Shown: in pieces, positions 53,901 to 63,397 of the stretch
Position numbering within the stretch: position 1 is the stretch's first letter
Layout: every line of letters begins with the position of its first letter
From: Nematostella vectensis
Lineage: Eukaryota; Cnidaria; Anthozoa; Actiniaria; Edwardsiidae
Direction of reading: 5' to 3'
Length of the DNA stretch: 64,000 nucleotides
Assembly (NCBI RefSeq): GCF_932526225.1
Contig: NC_064046.1
Span: forward strand, 3,596,001 to 3,660,000
Position numbers and translations under genes: made by a program
The notes under the pieces: model-generated
What the model was told of the DNA's origin: nothing
The model's database searches: none
The model's input: the letters and a program-made list of their open reading frames with translations, nothing else

Positions 53901-54955
53901 GTCTCCCTGGTGTATGTTTTCAAGGTTAGCTTGGTATCTTGCAGATTGAGAGATGAACCCTCAATGTTCTTCAATTGATCAAAAATGTCCTCTCCGATTA
54001 CTGAAAGTGATGCACCAGTGTCCAGTTCCATTTGAACTTTAAGACCATTTAATTCAACATCTACTACATACGGATTTTGGCGGTTGCCTTGACTGACAGC
54101 AAACAATGGATATATATCTTCATCTTCTATTTCTTTATCAGTATCCAGGACATGAATTGCTGGTTTCCCTTGTTTTGGATGGTGGTTTGAATTTGGCTTG
54201 GTTGTCTCGGACGACTTTTTTGCTTTTTTGAGACATTTGGCAACAATATGTCCTTTCTTTTTACAATAATGGCACGTGGCCTCCTTGAAATGACATTTTG
54301 ACGGGTGGTGATTTTTTCCACAACGATAACACTCTTTATTTTCGCTTTTAAAACGCGGTAAGGGCGAAGAACTGACCTTTTTTACAGATGCAGACGTTGA
54401 ACTTAACGTAGGAGGAGCAGATTGAAGATCGGCCATGTGCTGTGCGGTCGTTTCCATAGACGAAGCAATGTCGTAAGCTTTTTTGAAAGTTAAGTTCTCT
54501 TCAGATAGCAAACGCCTTTGGATTCTTTCATTGTTAATTCCAGACACCAGACGATCACGCAGCATATTTTCCAAACTGCCACCAAAATTGCAGTATTCTG
54601 CCATGTTTCGTAGAGCCGCTACAAAGTCAGACACGTTCTCCCCGCTCAATCTGAAACGGTTATTGAACTTGTGCCGTTGCACGCTTTCACTCGGTTTTGG
54701 GTTGAAATGGCTCTTTACCAAGGTGCACAAGTCAGCATAAGATTTCTCTCCAGGTTTCGCTGGGGCCAGCAGATCAGACATTAATTTGTAGGTTTGTTTC
54801 CCTACCGAACTGAGGAGGATTGCACGGCGTATTTTCAAGTCATCGTCAGACGTAGTTACTCCATTTGCTTCAAAATAGAAGTTTAGACGCTCGATATACT
54901 GTTCCCATGAATCAGAATCTCTGTCGAATTCGTCTATTTTGCCGTAGGTTGCCAT
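50933..54955 (-). CDS. Gag-Pol polyprotein of gypsy element 2
   Basis: 1340 codons from ATG 54955 (MATYGKIDEF). The earlier in-frame ATG at 55012 lies inside the LTR and is less likely. Order: Gag-like region; two zinc knuckles around CYRCGKNHHPSKC and CHYCKKKGHIVAKC; protease with LDTGASLSVI; reverse transcriptase with LDLSQAYQQLEL, CYGIASAPGIFQ and VRIDDILIAG (an IDD in place of the common YXDD); RNase H with LACDASPYGLG and YTDHKPLLGLL; integrase with HDGHPGM, CTSC, IHIDYAGPF, VSDNATAF and HPASNGFAERYVRTFKE; and a basic C-terminus without a chromodomain that I can recognise. No internal stop or frameshift is seen. Confidence 0.95.
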   Translation of the reverse strand: MATYGKIDEFDRDSDSWEQYIERLNFYFEANGVTTSDDDLKIRRAILLSSVGKQTYKLMSDLLAPAKPGEKSYADLCTLVKSHFNPKPSESVQRHKFNNRFRLSGENVSDFVAALRNMAEYCNFGGSLENMLRDRLVSGINNERIQRRLLSEENLTFKKAYDIASSMETTAQHMADLQSAPPTLSSTSASVKKVSSSPLPRFKSENKECYRCGKNHHPSKCHFKEATCHYCKKKGHIVAKCLKKAKKSSETTKPNSNHHPKQGKPAIHVLDTDKEIEDEDIYPLFAVSQGNRQNPYVVDVELNGLKVQMELDTGASLSVIGEDIFDQLKNIEGSSLNLQDTKLTLKTYTRETIPVLGKLVVEVKYKDFFEHLPVIVVQGKVPSLFGRDWLQHVKLSWPEIFLVQVVSPDVSDLLKKHENLFKEGLGTIQGVKAKIYVDPQAKPKYFKPRTLEYARRQKVERELDRLLEEGTIRPVQFSEWATPIVPIVKSDESIRICGDFKVTLNQVSKLDNYPIPKTEDLLAQLGGGVQFTKLDLSQAYQQLELDEESKKYTTITTHKGLFEYNRLCYGIASAPGIFQRTMENLLQGIPNVVVRIDDILIAGKTSADHLKSLTEVLSRLDKAGVRLKRSKCIFQAPEVTYLGHRIDKDGIHPLDEKIKAIQESPRPSNLKELQAFLGMLNYYACYIPNITTILSPLHQLLVKDTPWNWSEAQEKSWNQAKSTLHSSQLLVHYSLERELTLACDASPYGLGCVISHVMDDGTERPISYASRTLSPAEKNYSQLDKEAAAIMFGVRKFHSYLYGRSFTIYTDHKPLLGLLQSTKQLPTSASPRILRWAVFLSGYSYTLVYREGQKNGNADGLSRLPLPNETRDVPVPGDIMFVMNHLEVNTPVKVKDIERWTSKDPILSAVRHQVMSGWPNSNDRIEFKPYSYRKHQLSCQDGCLLWGSRVVIPPQGRVKLLQELHDGHPGMVRMKMLARSYFWWPGLDADIEQKVKDCTSCQSNAKAPSTAPLHPWEWPSRPWSRIHIDYAGPFEGHMFLVIGDAYSKWIEVFKTNSSTAAVTIQKLRECFSVHGLPDIIVSDNATAFIGEEFALFMSENGIKHITSAPKHPASNGFAERYVRTFKETMKKMGGEKENLDTKLSRFLLSYRTTPHATTGKTPGELLMNRKLKTRLDLVNPLSQDTIRTRVEDKQLAQKKQHDNLVPLREFQVNDPVFVKNFSYGPKWLCGTIIQQSGPVSYVVQLSSGGVFRRHVDHLRLRTSTPTVANDLQSSTELAQVPMQTTVPKQIPEEFKEPEITVPEPSLEPKKTELPASEPASTLRRSTRLKTTPTHLKDYVC

Positions 54956-54980
54956 TTCCGAAATCCTCGTCGCCAAAAAA

Positions 54981-55103
54981 TGTAATGTATTTGAGAAAAA
55001 CCTTAGGATCAAAACGAATAAACAGTAATGGCGGACTCTCGTTGTTTATTGCTGTTACCCAGAAAACCTTGCGGTCATACAAACAGGAATCCCAAACATT
55101 ACA
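54981..55103 (-). repeat. 5' LTR of gypsy element 2
   Basis: 123 bp, identical by eye to 50624-50746. In element orientation it is followed after a few Ts by TTGGCGACGAGG, the likely primer-binding site. The tRNA is not assigned. Confidence 0.94.
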
Positions 55104-55790
55104 CCAAAGATTCAAAATAATATATTTAGACTGTTTAGATGCCATACTGTAATTTTTATGTTTTGATTTAGAGGCGATTCTCTCCTTCATTGGACCGAAT
55201 ATTCAGAAAAATGTCTGGAAATTAAAATCCAAAAATATATCTCCTTTCATGCATTACATATTGGTGCACCCCCCTTTACCATATAGTGGCCTTGTTGTTG
55301 GTGGCCTACTCCCAAATAAATGCAATGAAGAAAAAACATATTGATTTTGGAAGCAAATCCTAAAAAAACATCCAAGGCATCACTGACAGTGCTAAAATCT
55401 TAACTTCTAATTTCAAACCAAACTCTTTCATTGATCTATGTTTGGGGTAGAGAGGAAGCAAAGAATATCAACTGACTAAAAAATAGTCGACAGGAGAGGA
55501 GATATAAAGTAAATTGACTCAACTTGAAAGGTTTGGTGAAAAAAATATAACAGTAATGAAAATAATTTGATTGAGCATTTCTTGACATTTCCCCTTTCCC
55601 ATTACCTTAACCCTTTCACCACCACAGGCCTCTAAAGAGGCCATGTCTATGCTATCCAAGCTATGTGAACAGAATTCTATTATTGAAAAAAGCAAGGTTG
55701 CTGCTAGTGTTATAAAGTTTGAGTATCTTGCCCTAAAAAAACCCTTCCCCTTAATAAAAGTTCTATTAATGTACATTTGTAAAGCTACAT

Positions 55791-56420
55791 TCTGACAAGC
55801 TTTGTCCTTGCAAAGAACAATGGATGGAACAGGATTTCAAAGATGGAATATAGTGTCATACACAATTTTAGATAAGATGCAATACTGAAGTTTTAATGTT
55901 GTACCATTTTAAGTGGTGATTTTCCATCCCCATGGGAATTAATATCTACAAATATACATCCAGTAATGCATTATATTTTGGTGTTTTGAGAAACCCTGGA
56001 TCCAACTATTCCAATGAAATAAATCTAAACCTCTAAAATAAATGTAATGGGAAAGAAGATATAAGATCCTAAAAAGAAGATATAAGTGAGAGTACTAAAT
56101 GAAAATTACTAATTTAAAAATCAAATCTGTTCATTAAATTTATTTTTGGTGTAGAGGGGAAATAGCAAAGAGCATCAATTGCATAAAAATAGTCAACAGG
56201 GAGAAGAAAAAGGAAGAAATATGACTCTTTTTAAATGTTTGAAAAGAAAATATAATAACAATAATGTGATAATTATATTCAGTACTTTTCTAAAATATCC
56301 CCTTTCCCATTATCTTTAGGTTGATAGAAAATTGTTTTCTTTACAGATTTATTATTTAAAAAGCAAAAGTTTGTTTTTAGTTTTATATTATTTAAGTATC
56401 TTGTTCTAAAACAAACTATT
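55791..56420. repeat. Diverged tandem duplicate of the sequence flanking gypsy element 2
   Basis: The start (CTGACAAGCTTTGTCC) matches about 50570, just left of the element. The later part, with CCCCTTTCCCATTA, AATAGTC-ACAGG and GGGGTAGAG-like words, matches 55380-55610 on its right. Joining the two flanks gives an older tandem repeat of about 650-700 bp, the first copy of which received the retroelement. Similarity is only moderate. Confidence 0.6.
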
Positions 56421-57238
56421 GAGTATCTACTGCTGAATCACATAGTAATGAACTAGTCATTTGTGCCCCCTCCCTTATGGTCCCACAAAAGTCAGGGGTT
56501 AATGTGGGGTTTTATACCACTTTTCAACCAGAATATGTCAAGAGGGGTGGTGGTATTGACTGTTTTTGACTCTTAACTTGGAAACAGGCTTTTATTAAAG
56601 TTTAATCCCCCACCCTTCCCTGGGACCATGGGTGTGGGGGTATCAAATGACTAGTGAATAAGAACATCCTACTGTTCTCTTCAAGACATGGTTTTAAATT
56701 CGCATGTCTTCCAGTCTTTAGCATTCATCTTGGCCCTCAGGTAGTTCCTGGTTCATAAAAGAGTGAAAACAATTATTTATTATTTCTTTCAAAACAATCT
56801 TTTCATCAAGCCATTTATAATCTAACTAATTTTCCACAACTTTTTGAGAAAAAAAATTAACACATGAGATGCAAGATTCAGACAATGCATATTGAAAATA
56901 GGGGTTGATTTTTTGTTATCCTCGGTAAGGAAAATTTATCTTTGAAAGTTGAAAAAGTTGCTGTATCTTCTAAGGATATGTATCTTCTTAGGACTAAGAG
57001 CACAGAATATAAAGACAAGAACGGTCTTCTTTAGCAGTATTTGACCAATGCAACACGATATTGGTTAGCCTTTATGAAATATCTCAACACAATCTATCTG
57101 CCCTGTAAAAGTCTTATTAAAGACAAAAATTTGGCAGAGTCGAATTCCAGTTTTTGGTGTATTGTATTTTATTCAACACAATCTAGAATATAGATAAAAC
57201 AAAGAATGTAAAAACAAAAGCTGTTATGCTCAAATAAT

Positions 57239-57658
57239 TTGATTACTAAGTTTCGCAGTACAGTTACTAATAAGAAATATGTCATTAATTTTGACTTGGA
57301 CTGTAACTCAGATTTTGTTGTTTATCTAATTACTTGCTCTATGTGTAGCAAGCAATACGTAGGGTCTACTATCAATAGTTTTAGGAAGCGTTTTAATAAT
57401 CATAAAAGTAGGTTAAATAAGCACCCTAGTTTACCGGTTAGTGAAAAAGTTAAGGATGAACTTATCTATCAACATTTTCATTGCGACAATCATTTAGATC
57501 TTAATAATGTTATGGTACAACTTATAGATAAGTGTAACTCTGAGGCTCAGCTAAGGGAAAGGGAAGGCCAGTGGGCTTATCGGCTTAAGTCTATCTACCC
57601 GCGGGGTCTTAATAGTGATGACTTTTTTTGTAGTAGGAACCCACGTAGAGATGTGTAA
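57239..57658 (+). CDS. GIY-YIG endonuclease domain, Penelope-like element, 5'-truncated
   Basis: The open frame encodes 139 residues with the nuclease core: VVYLITCSMCSKQYVGST holds the two motif strands, FRKRFNNHKSRL the conserved arginine, and LREREGQWAYRLKSIYPRGLN the catalytic glutamate region. In Penelope-like elements this domain forms the C-terminus behind a reverse transcriptase. The Cys pair (CSMC) before KQYVG is common in that group. Nothing resembling a reverse transcriptase precedes it, so the frame is a fragment without its own start. A free-standing GIY-YIG protein is less likely, given the flanking repeats. Confidence 0.8.
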   Translation: MITKFRSTVTNKKYVINFDLDCNSDFVVYLITCSMCSKQYVGSTINSFRKRFNNHKSRLNKHPSLPVSEKVKDELIYQHFHCDNHLDLNNVMVQLIDKCNSEAQLREREGQWAYRLKSIYPRGLNSDDFFCSRNPRRDV

Positions 57659-57785
57659 ATTCTTTTTATCCATAGCGCGCGCTATTCTAGAAAATGCGCG
57701 TTTTTGTCAGTTGTAATGTTTTTGCGTCTCGCGCCACTATTCTGATGTAAATAAGCTTGTAACGATTCACCTTCTTCAGGCTGCC

Positions 57786-57811
57786 CTGAAGAAGTCTTAT
57801 TAAAGACGAAA
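57786..57811 (+). ncRNA. Hammerhead-ribozyme-like motif in the right terminal repeat
   Basis: CTGAAGA, then a hairpin GTCTT-ATTA-AAGAC, then GAAA. This resembles the hammerhead core CUGANGA / stem II / GAAA known from Penelope-like terminal repeats. One extra A separates the first box from the stem, and the outer stem was not established. The left repeat has lost both boxes (CTGTAAA, AAAA). Confidence 0.35.
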
Positions 57812-58955
57812 ATTTGGCAAAGTCGATTTCCAGTTTTTGGAGTATTGTATTCATTGTTCTGGTACGAGATCGCGACAGTTTGGGCTTTTTGATTATATTT
57901 CATGGAGCTACGCAATGTTAAAATGTTAAAATGTTACAATGTTAAAACACATTGACCCCTCAACCGGCCTGTACCGGCTTTGGGAAGTACCCACAACCCC
58001 AAAAATTCATAAATTCAAAATAAACACAACAAGATGAAGATACTCAGGCATCAGTCTAAGGAATAAATGGTCTTGCAGATATGCATCCAACCAAGGTGTT
58101 GGCATCTACTCTTAAGCCAAATAATAGCACAGGTTCTTTGACAAATCTCAAATCGAACAAGGAGAGAAAAGCAGAATCACCCCTCTCAATAAAACGCTCA
58201 AAATACCACACAAGGGAGAGAAATCAGCAAACACAGCTCAAGACACAAATAGATACCTTTATTCTGATCCTCCAGGTACATTTCCTTGGCCTCAAAACAC
58301 AATGTCCATTCCTTGAAGGATTGTACAACCACGAAAATATCTTTACGTATTGCAAAGCATTCTGGGAGATCCAGGGGAAAATGCACGAGGGGAGGGCCAG
58401 TCAACACTCCTCTCCCCAATGATGATCAGATGGTTTTTTATAAGTCTTTTCACCCCGAAGCCAAACAAATCAATTCCAGGTCATACAGACCCAGAATAGC
58501 AGTGTAAACAATTTTGGAATCAATTTGGTTTCAGAAAAGACAGCATTTAGGAGAGCTGTGGTGATTCATTAGAAAATTATTTTCTCATCCAGGCAAAGCC
58601 AAACAAGAAAAAATCATCATGAATTCACCTTTGCTTGCAAATATCCATAAGCAAAGCACTCAATTATGCCCTGAAAGACTTCATGATGTCCTGAGACACT
58701 CTCCTAATATGCTCATAGCTGTATTTTTGATGAAAAATACAAGCAATCATCAACTTGTGCTGGCTTCAGCACAACGACGAGGGATTAAAAGTGGGGACCG
58801 CAAAGCACTGTTGGAAAGCTTGGATACCGCTGACTAGGTGCAACTGTGTTTGACTTTGACGGGCTGTATAAAACTCAGAATAGGGGGGGGAGGTATCTGT
58901 TTTCAGTCTGGTTTTTGTAAATTCAGCTCCAAAAAAGCCAGGAGTCAATGGGTTA

Positions 58956-60115
58956 AGCGAAAGTAAAATCATTCGAACTAAAAGGAAATACATTAACGAG
59001 CTTTACATAATTGAGTGCACACAATTGCATTTTCTTCACATTCATTTACACAAAAACCAGGAATAAAAAATCTATTTTCATTTGCGCGTTGATGCATAAC
59101 AATAACACAAACAAAATATCAATAATACAAGACCTCGCAATCAATACAGTAAACGAAATATCCATTAACATTTTTATTACAGCAAGTGCAAACAATAGTA
59201 TTTTGTGAAAGTCATTTGCGTGCTTCTTACAAACGTTAGCGTCTCCGTACAAACAATAAGCCCTTTATGACAAACAATATCCTAAAATAATTATTCAATT
59301 ACTTATCGTTTATTTGTGCCCTAATAATGCACATACATGCAAAATAAATGATACTAGTACTCAAAAATCACCCTTCGATCATTTCGCCGTTGAGGCAGCG
59401 TGGTAGATAGGTTTGCATATACCATTCGGCACATTTTGGCTGTGTGATGGTGATGTTTCGTTGAAGCGCTTCCAGCAACAAATTTGTGCGATAAATACCT
59501 AATGATACTCCTCTGTTCCTTGCTTAATCTCTGTTGTTCATTTCTGCCTGTATTTGAGGCCGTGAAATATCTCCCTTTATCGCTGCTTTCAAACAACTTA
59601 TTGCCTGCCTTACAGGGTTAAGAAACGGACTGTAGGGCGGCAACATTTTTGTTTCTGTATTTGGGCCCGGGTTAAAACGGCGAGATGATCGAATATTAAT
59701 TTCTAGTGCTAGTATCATTTATTTTGAATATAAGTGCATTATAAGGGCACAAATAAACGAGAAGTAATTGAATAATTATTTTAGGATATTGTTTGTCATA
59801 AAGGGCTTATTGTTTGTACGGAGGCGCTAACGTTTATAAGAAACACGCAAATGACTTTCACAAAATACCATTGTTTGCACATGCTGTAATAAAAATGTTA
59901 ATGAATATTTCGTTCACTATATTGATTGCGAGTTCTCGTATTATTGGAATTTTATTGGTGCTATTGTTATGTATCAACGCGCAAATGAAAATAGATTTTT
60001 CATTCCTGGTTGTCGAATAGTGTAAATAAATGTTAAGAAAATGCAATTGTGTACACTCAATTATGCAAAGTTCGTTAATGTATTTCCTTTTAGTTCAAAT
60101 GAATTTACTTTCGCT
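58956..60115. mobile_element. Tc1/mariner (IS630)-type transposon with ~400-bp inverted repeats
   Basis: Long terminal inverted repeats, about 58956-59361 and 59703-60115, begin AGCGAAAGTAAA and are flanked by TA (58954-58955 and 60116-60117), the target of this superfamily. The ~340-bp interior holds a transposase remnant. The two repeats differ at many positions and have small gaps, so the copy is not recent. It is non-autonomous. Confidence 0.85.
59354..59718 (-). pseudogene. Transposase C-terminal remnant (DDE, Tc1/IS630 type)
   Basis: The upstream part contains KMLPPYSPFLNPVRQAISCLK, the block before the third catalytic acid in Tc1/IS630-type transposases. In the place where Glu or Asp normally stands (PIE), this copy has PVR. 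A stop follows MNNRD, and related sequence with RLSKEQRSIIRYLSHKF and HTAKMCRMVYANLS continues in another frame. The N-terminal and first catalytic regions are absent. It is broken and cannot encode an active enzyme. Confidence 0.75.
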
Positions 60116-60117
60116 TA

Positions 60118-61600
60118 AATGACAGTACATCGGCGTAAATGTTTGTAATTTTGGCTAAAATGAATGCGTATTTCTCGTTAATGAAAAGCAAAAGGTGTAA
60201 TAGAGAAAATATTGGTCTTTTTGATTTTTCCTTTTACAGTTCAAGTTGATGAATACGTAGTTAGTAGAGGGAGACCAACTGTGATTAATAAAAAATGAAA
60301 AAGCACCGAGGCAAAACATGTGAGTGATATCTAGTGCACTTCACTTATATCGTGCTCATATTCAGACAAATAATATCTATTTTTTTTTCATTTTTAAGCA
60401 CGTCCAACATTGCATTAATTTTGATATCATAACAATAATGATTAAGGCTTTAGGCAAATGACCGCCTGGATAACATGTACATTAATATACAGGTATTCCA
60501 AATATGCGGCAACGCTGAAAATTAAGGAATGGCAACGACAACCAAACAGGCAACGGGAGAAATCAATTTAAAATTGAAAAAGCCAGACGTGGAATGCACT
60601 ATGTCTGATATAATACAGCCGTCTTCCTCCAAAAACGACTACGTTGAAACTTTCAAAAGTTTCATGGTGTAACGAGAACGGGAACATGTGCGCTGAAAAC
60701 CGGGCCATCATGTTAGAAGGTTCTAGACTTGTCTATATACTTGTTTATATATTATTTAAACTGGTTATTTTCATCGAGAACTAGTTTAGATTTCCTTCGC
60801 CGTCGTGGTTGCCCCTATTCGTTTAATCATGTGTGATGTGTGCACTAATAAATGTTTTATATATCATGTATATCAAGATTTTAGTTTCTATACTGTAGAA
60901 TCCATGTTTTGAAACAAAACAAACAAACGAGAACGCGAAAGAACAGAGATTCGACACGGATAAGTGAACTGATAAAAACAAACAGGGAAAAGCTCTGCTA
61001 ACAGGGTAGCCTACCGCTTGCCGCCTTTTTTAAAAATCTTCAAATTTCGGAGACGCCTGGTGGTTTTAAAACTAAAACTGTGTAAATAAAATTTAATAAG
61101 TTATATATTATATATAGTTATAACAAGGAAACAATATACAGAGGATTAAGAGAATTGCTGTGGTTTTCTATGACCAGCACTAAAGAGTCTCGAAACAACC
61201 CCTTTAGGCAATTGGTATACCCTCTTCATGTCGAACAAGTGTCGCCGAAATGTTCTTTGTTGAATGACGGTGTCCTTGAACAATATCAAACTTGAAACAG
61301 CAATATATCGTGATAACAAGTATGAAATTGCACCTAAAATCACCATCTATTAAATTTTGTGTAGCCGTGCTGATATTATCTCTTAGATGTATTTCTCTTT
61401 TAATCATTTTTATAATTTGTGATGATTCTAGATACTTGTAGATTTCAATCTGATTTATATGTTTTTCTGAGCCTTGAAAAGGCATCGATAATTTCGTGAC
61501 GCACGTTTGGCTTTTAAATGTCAAATCATGATTAATAAAGCGCTATTTTGGGAGACACGCCTTTCTACCAGACATCGTAAAAGGTGCCCAATTTTTCCGC
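60118..61600. other. Between the Tc1-like transposon and the chitin-binding gene
   Basis: No gene is supported. Open minus-strand stretches at 61146-61346 and 61204-61524 overlap in different frames and have no recognised domain. Confidence 0.5.
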
Positions 61601-61651
61601 AATCGCAGTAGAGCTGGAAGGGCTTACAGATACACAAGCATACGAATCAAG
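61600..61651 (+). other. Possible 5' non-coding exon of the chitin-binding protein gene
   Basis: A strong donor CAAG|GTGAGT follows 61651, and the next acceptor TTTCTTTCCAG at 62055-62065 lies ten bases before the start codon. This fits a 5' UTR intron of about 414 bp. The left end of the exon is not determined. Confidence 0.4.
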
Positions 61652-62074
61652 GTGAGTTGGTGATTGCTTTATATCTTGTCTGAGCTAACCACAACGAAGC
61701 TATAAGTAGGATCATGCAAAATGAAGCTTTTACAAAAGCATTTTCATTCTATCCCCTTTCTGTATACGAAAAATGTGGCATGATTTTTTTTATTACAATA
61801 ACACGAAGCCTTGAATATAAAAAGGAAAGCTATGATGCGCGAATTGTTTTATTCTGTGAAATACCAGCTTAGTACAATCCCAATTCCAACAGACTGTTTT
61901 TAGCTTGCATACAGTTTATAAATCAATAGCTTTAGAAAAAAAATCCACGCATCAGAAAGCTACAGGAAATCATAACCGAAATCGTTTGAGACTTCGAAGT
62001 TGTCCCTAACAATCAGATAAGTACTGCATCTCCGAACTCAAGACATGTATTTCTTTTCTTTCCAGAGTTCCGAC

Positions 62075-63397
62075 ATGAAGTCTCTTGTACTTCTTATCGC
62101 GTGCTTTTCTGTGGCGCGAGCCACTGAAGGTAGGTACTTCATATAAGCTATTATCAAAGCAACGATTATATTTCCTTACGGCTCCGTTATTGGTGACTTG
62201 TTAGCAGATCCTTGGTGGGAATTATTTAGTAGACGCATACATAGACAATTATAACGTTTATTTTTTGCCTTACCTCTTCCTTTTCTAAATATCGGAATCA
62301 GTACTTTTAGAAGTGTGGGTGCGGCTGAGTGTTACTAATAATTATAGCACTTGGCGTCATGACTGTTCTAACGTTATTGGAATGTATTATTACTTAGCTT
62401 GACTTTAAGTACCTGGGCCAGTATCAGGCAAGCTATGCGCACACTGTTTATGTGCAGCTCAGTGGTACTTGTTAGTGCACTTGTCGCCATGACAATGTTG
62501 ACGTCATCGGCATGATTTTTTACTTAGTCCTTACGGTAGTCTGCCCGACCCATGCAATGCAAGTGTAGTCAGGTTTTTTTTTTTGGGATAATTCAGTTGT
62601 TTTGGTGTGGCGTTATCTCGATTTTTGGTACAATTTTATTTACTTGAGGTATATTAGAGACGCCCCATTTAGTAATTCTTAAAACGTCATATAAAGATTT
62701 GGAAATCAAAGCGGGATACAGGCGCGTACCCAGGGTTGGCCGAAGGGGGGGGGGGGGGGGGGTGCGCAGTCATAGGTATCATATGGAAAAAACATAGTAT
62801 TTGACGATTACTTAATAAGAAATGACCCACTTTTTGGCCGCCAAGGGGGGGCGCACCCTGCGCACCCCCCTGTGTACGCGCCTGGGATAGTCAGTGAATC
62901 ACTTTGTTTTACTTTAGGAGCTGGTAATAGATTAGATAGAGATTAGAAAGAGATTAGATAGAGATTGGGAAGAGACTTAGCTGTCGCCATTAAATCCCCC
63001 TATAAAATCATCCTGTCAATAAATCTTTCAGATAACAAAACTGCATAATCAGTGAATCATAGTCAATGCAAAAAAGAAAAAAAAGCAATTATCTCAAATA
63101 TAATCTTTATATCCAGTCTTAGAAAATGAGTTAAAGCCGCTGAAGCCCAGGTTTCACTCGGCCACTTCAAGCCACAGGGCCCTATTGAATTTGTTGTGTT
63201 TTCTGTAGATGATTTCTGCAAGGAAAGAGACGCCGGCTGCTATGTGGACCTAAAGGATTGTTCCAAGTACTACCAGTGCGACGACTTTCACAAAACTCAC
63301 CACAGGACATGTTCAGACCAGCTTAAGTGGAGTGCAGTGAAAAACATATGTGATCATGCGGCTGATGTAGACTGCGATCGGAAACCTCTTAAGCCGC
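62075..63397 (+). CDS. Secreted chitin-binding (CBM14/peritrophin-A) protein, first exons
   Basis: Exon 62075-62129 encodes MKSLVLLIACFSVARATEG, a clear signal peptide. It ends in phase 1 at GAAG|GTAGGT. Exon 63209-63397, after TTTTCTGTAG, is phase 1 on both sides and encodes one chitin-binding type-2 domain: DDFCKERDAGCYVDLKD, CSKYYQCDDF, RTCSDQLKWS, NICDHAADVDC. Six cysteines fit the peritrophin-A pattern. An additional one (AGCYVD) is unpaired within the domain. A symmetric 1-1 domain exon suits a repeated-domain protein, so the gene probably continues right of 63397, but no convincing next exon lies before 64000. The likely role is binding of extracellular chitin or glycan, by family. Confidence 0.85.
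62719..62884. mobile_element. CAGG...CCTG inverted-repeat element in intron of the chitin-binding gene
   Basis: It begins CAGGCGCGTACCCAGG and ends GTGTACGCGCCTG, flanked on both sides by GGATA (62714-62718 and 62885-62889), a 5-bp target duplication. An interior poly-G tract is present at about 62746-62761. Confidence 0.85.

Larger units (their letters stand above)
50624..55103 (-). mobile_element. Ty3/gypsy LTR retrotransposon, apparently intact
   Basis: 4480 bp with 123-bp LTRs at both ends that are identical by eye, termini TGTAAT...ATTACA and the 5-bp target duplication CCAAA (50619-50623 and 55104-55108). One uninterrupted Gag-Pol frame fills the interior. Identical LTRs and an open frame indicate a very young and perhaps mobile copy. 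The LTRs are unusually short. It is unrelated in LTR sequence to gypsy element 1. Confidence 0.96.
57100..57855 (+). mobile_element. Penelope-like element fragment (GIY-YIG end with terminal direct repeats)
   Basis: A GIY-YIG endonuclease frame (57239-57658) lies between two ~70-bp direct repeats at 57100-57172 and 57783-57855. These share GTCTTATTAAAGAC and CCAGTTTTTGG and differ at about ten positions. The arrangement fits a 5'-truncated Penelope-like retroelement with its terminal repeats. No reverse-transcriptase part is present. Confidence 0.7.
56681..58361 (-). other. Two candidate coding exons of an unidentified minus-strand gene
   Basis: 58257-58361 is an open 105-nt stretch between ATCTCCCAG and AAAG|GTATCT, phase 1 on both sides, coding CFAIRKDIFVVVQSFKEWTL then CFEAKEMYLEDQNK. 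56681-56745, after an acceptor-like GAACCAG, reads NYLRAKMNAKDWKTCEFKTM to a stop, but its entry phase does not follow directly from the first. An exon may be missing between them, or one of the two may be chance. No family is recognised. A Penelope-like fragment lies in between. Confidence 0.25.

Noticed and set aside
61146-61524. Overlapping minus-strand open frames as a gene
   Set aside because: They overlap in different frames, and no domain or splice structure supports either.
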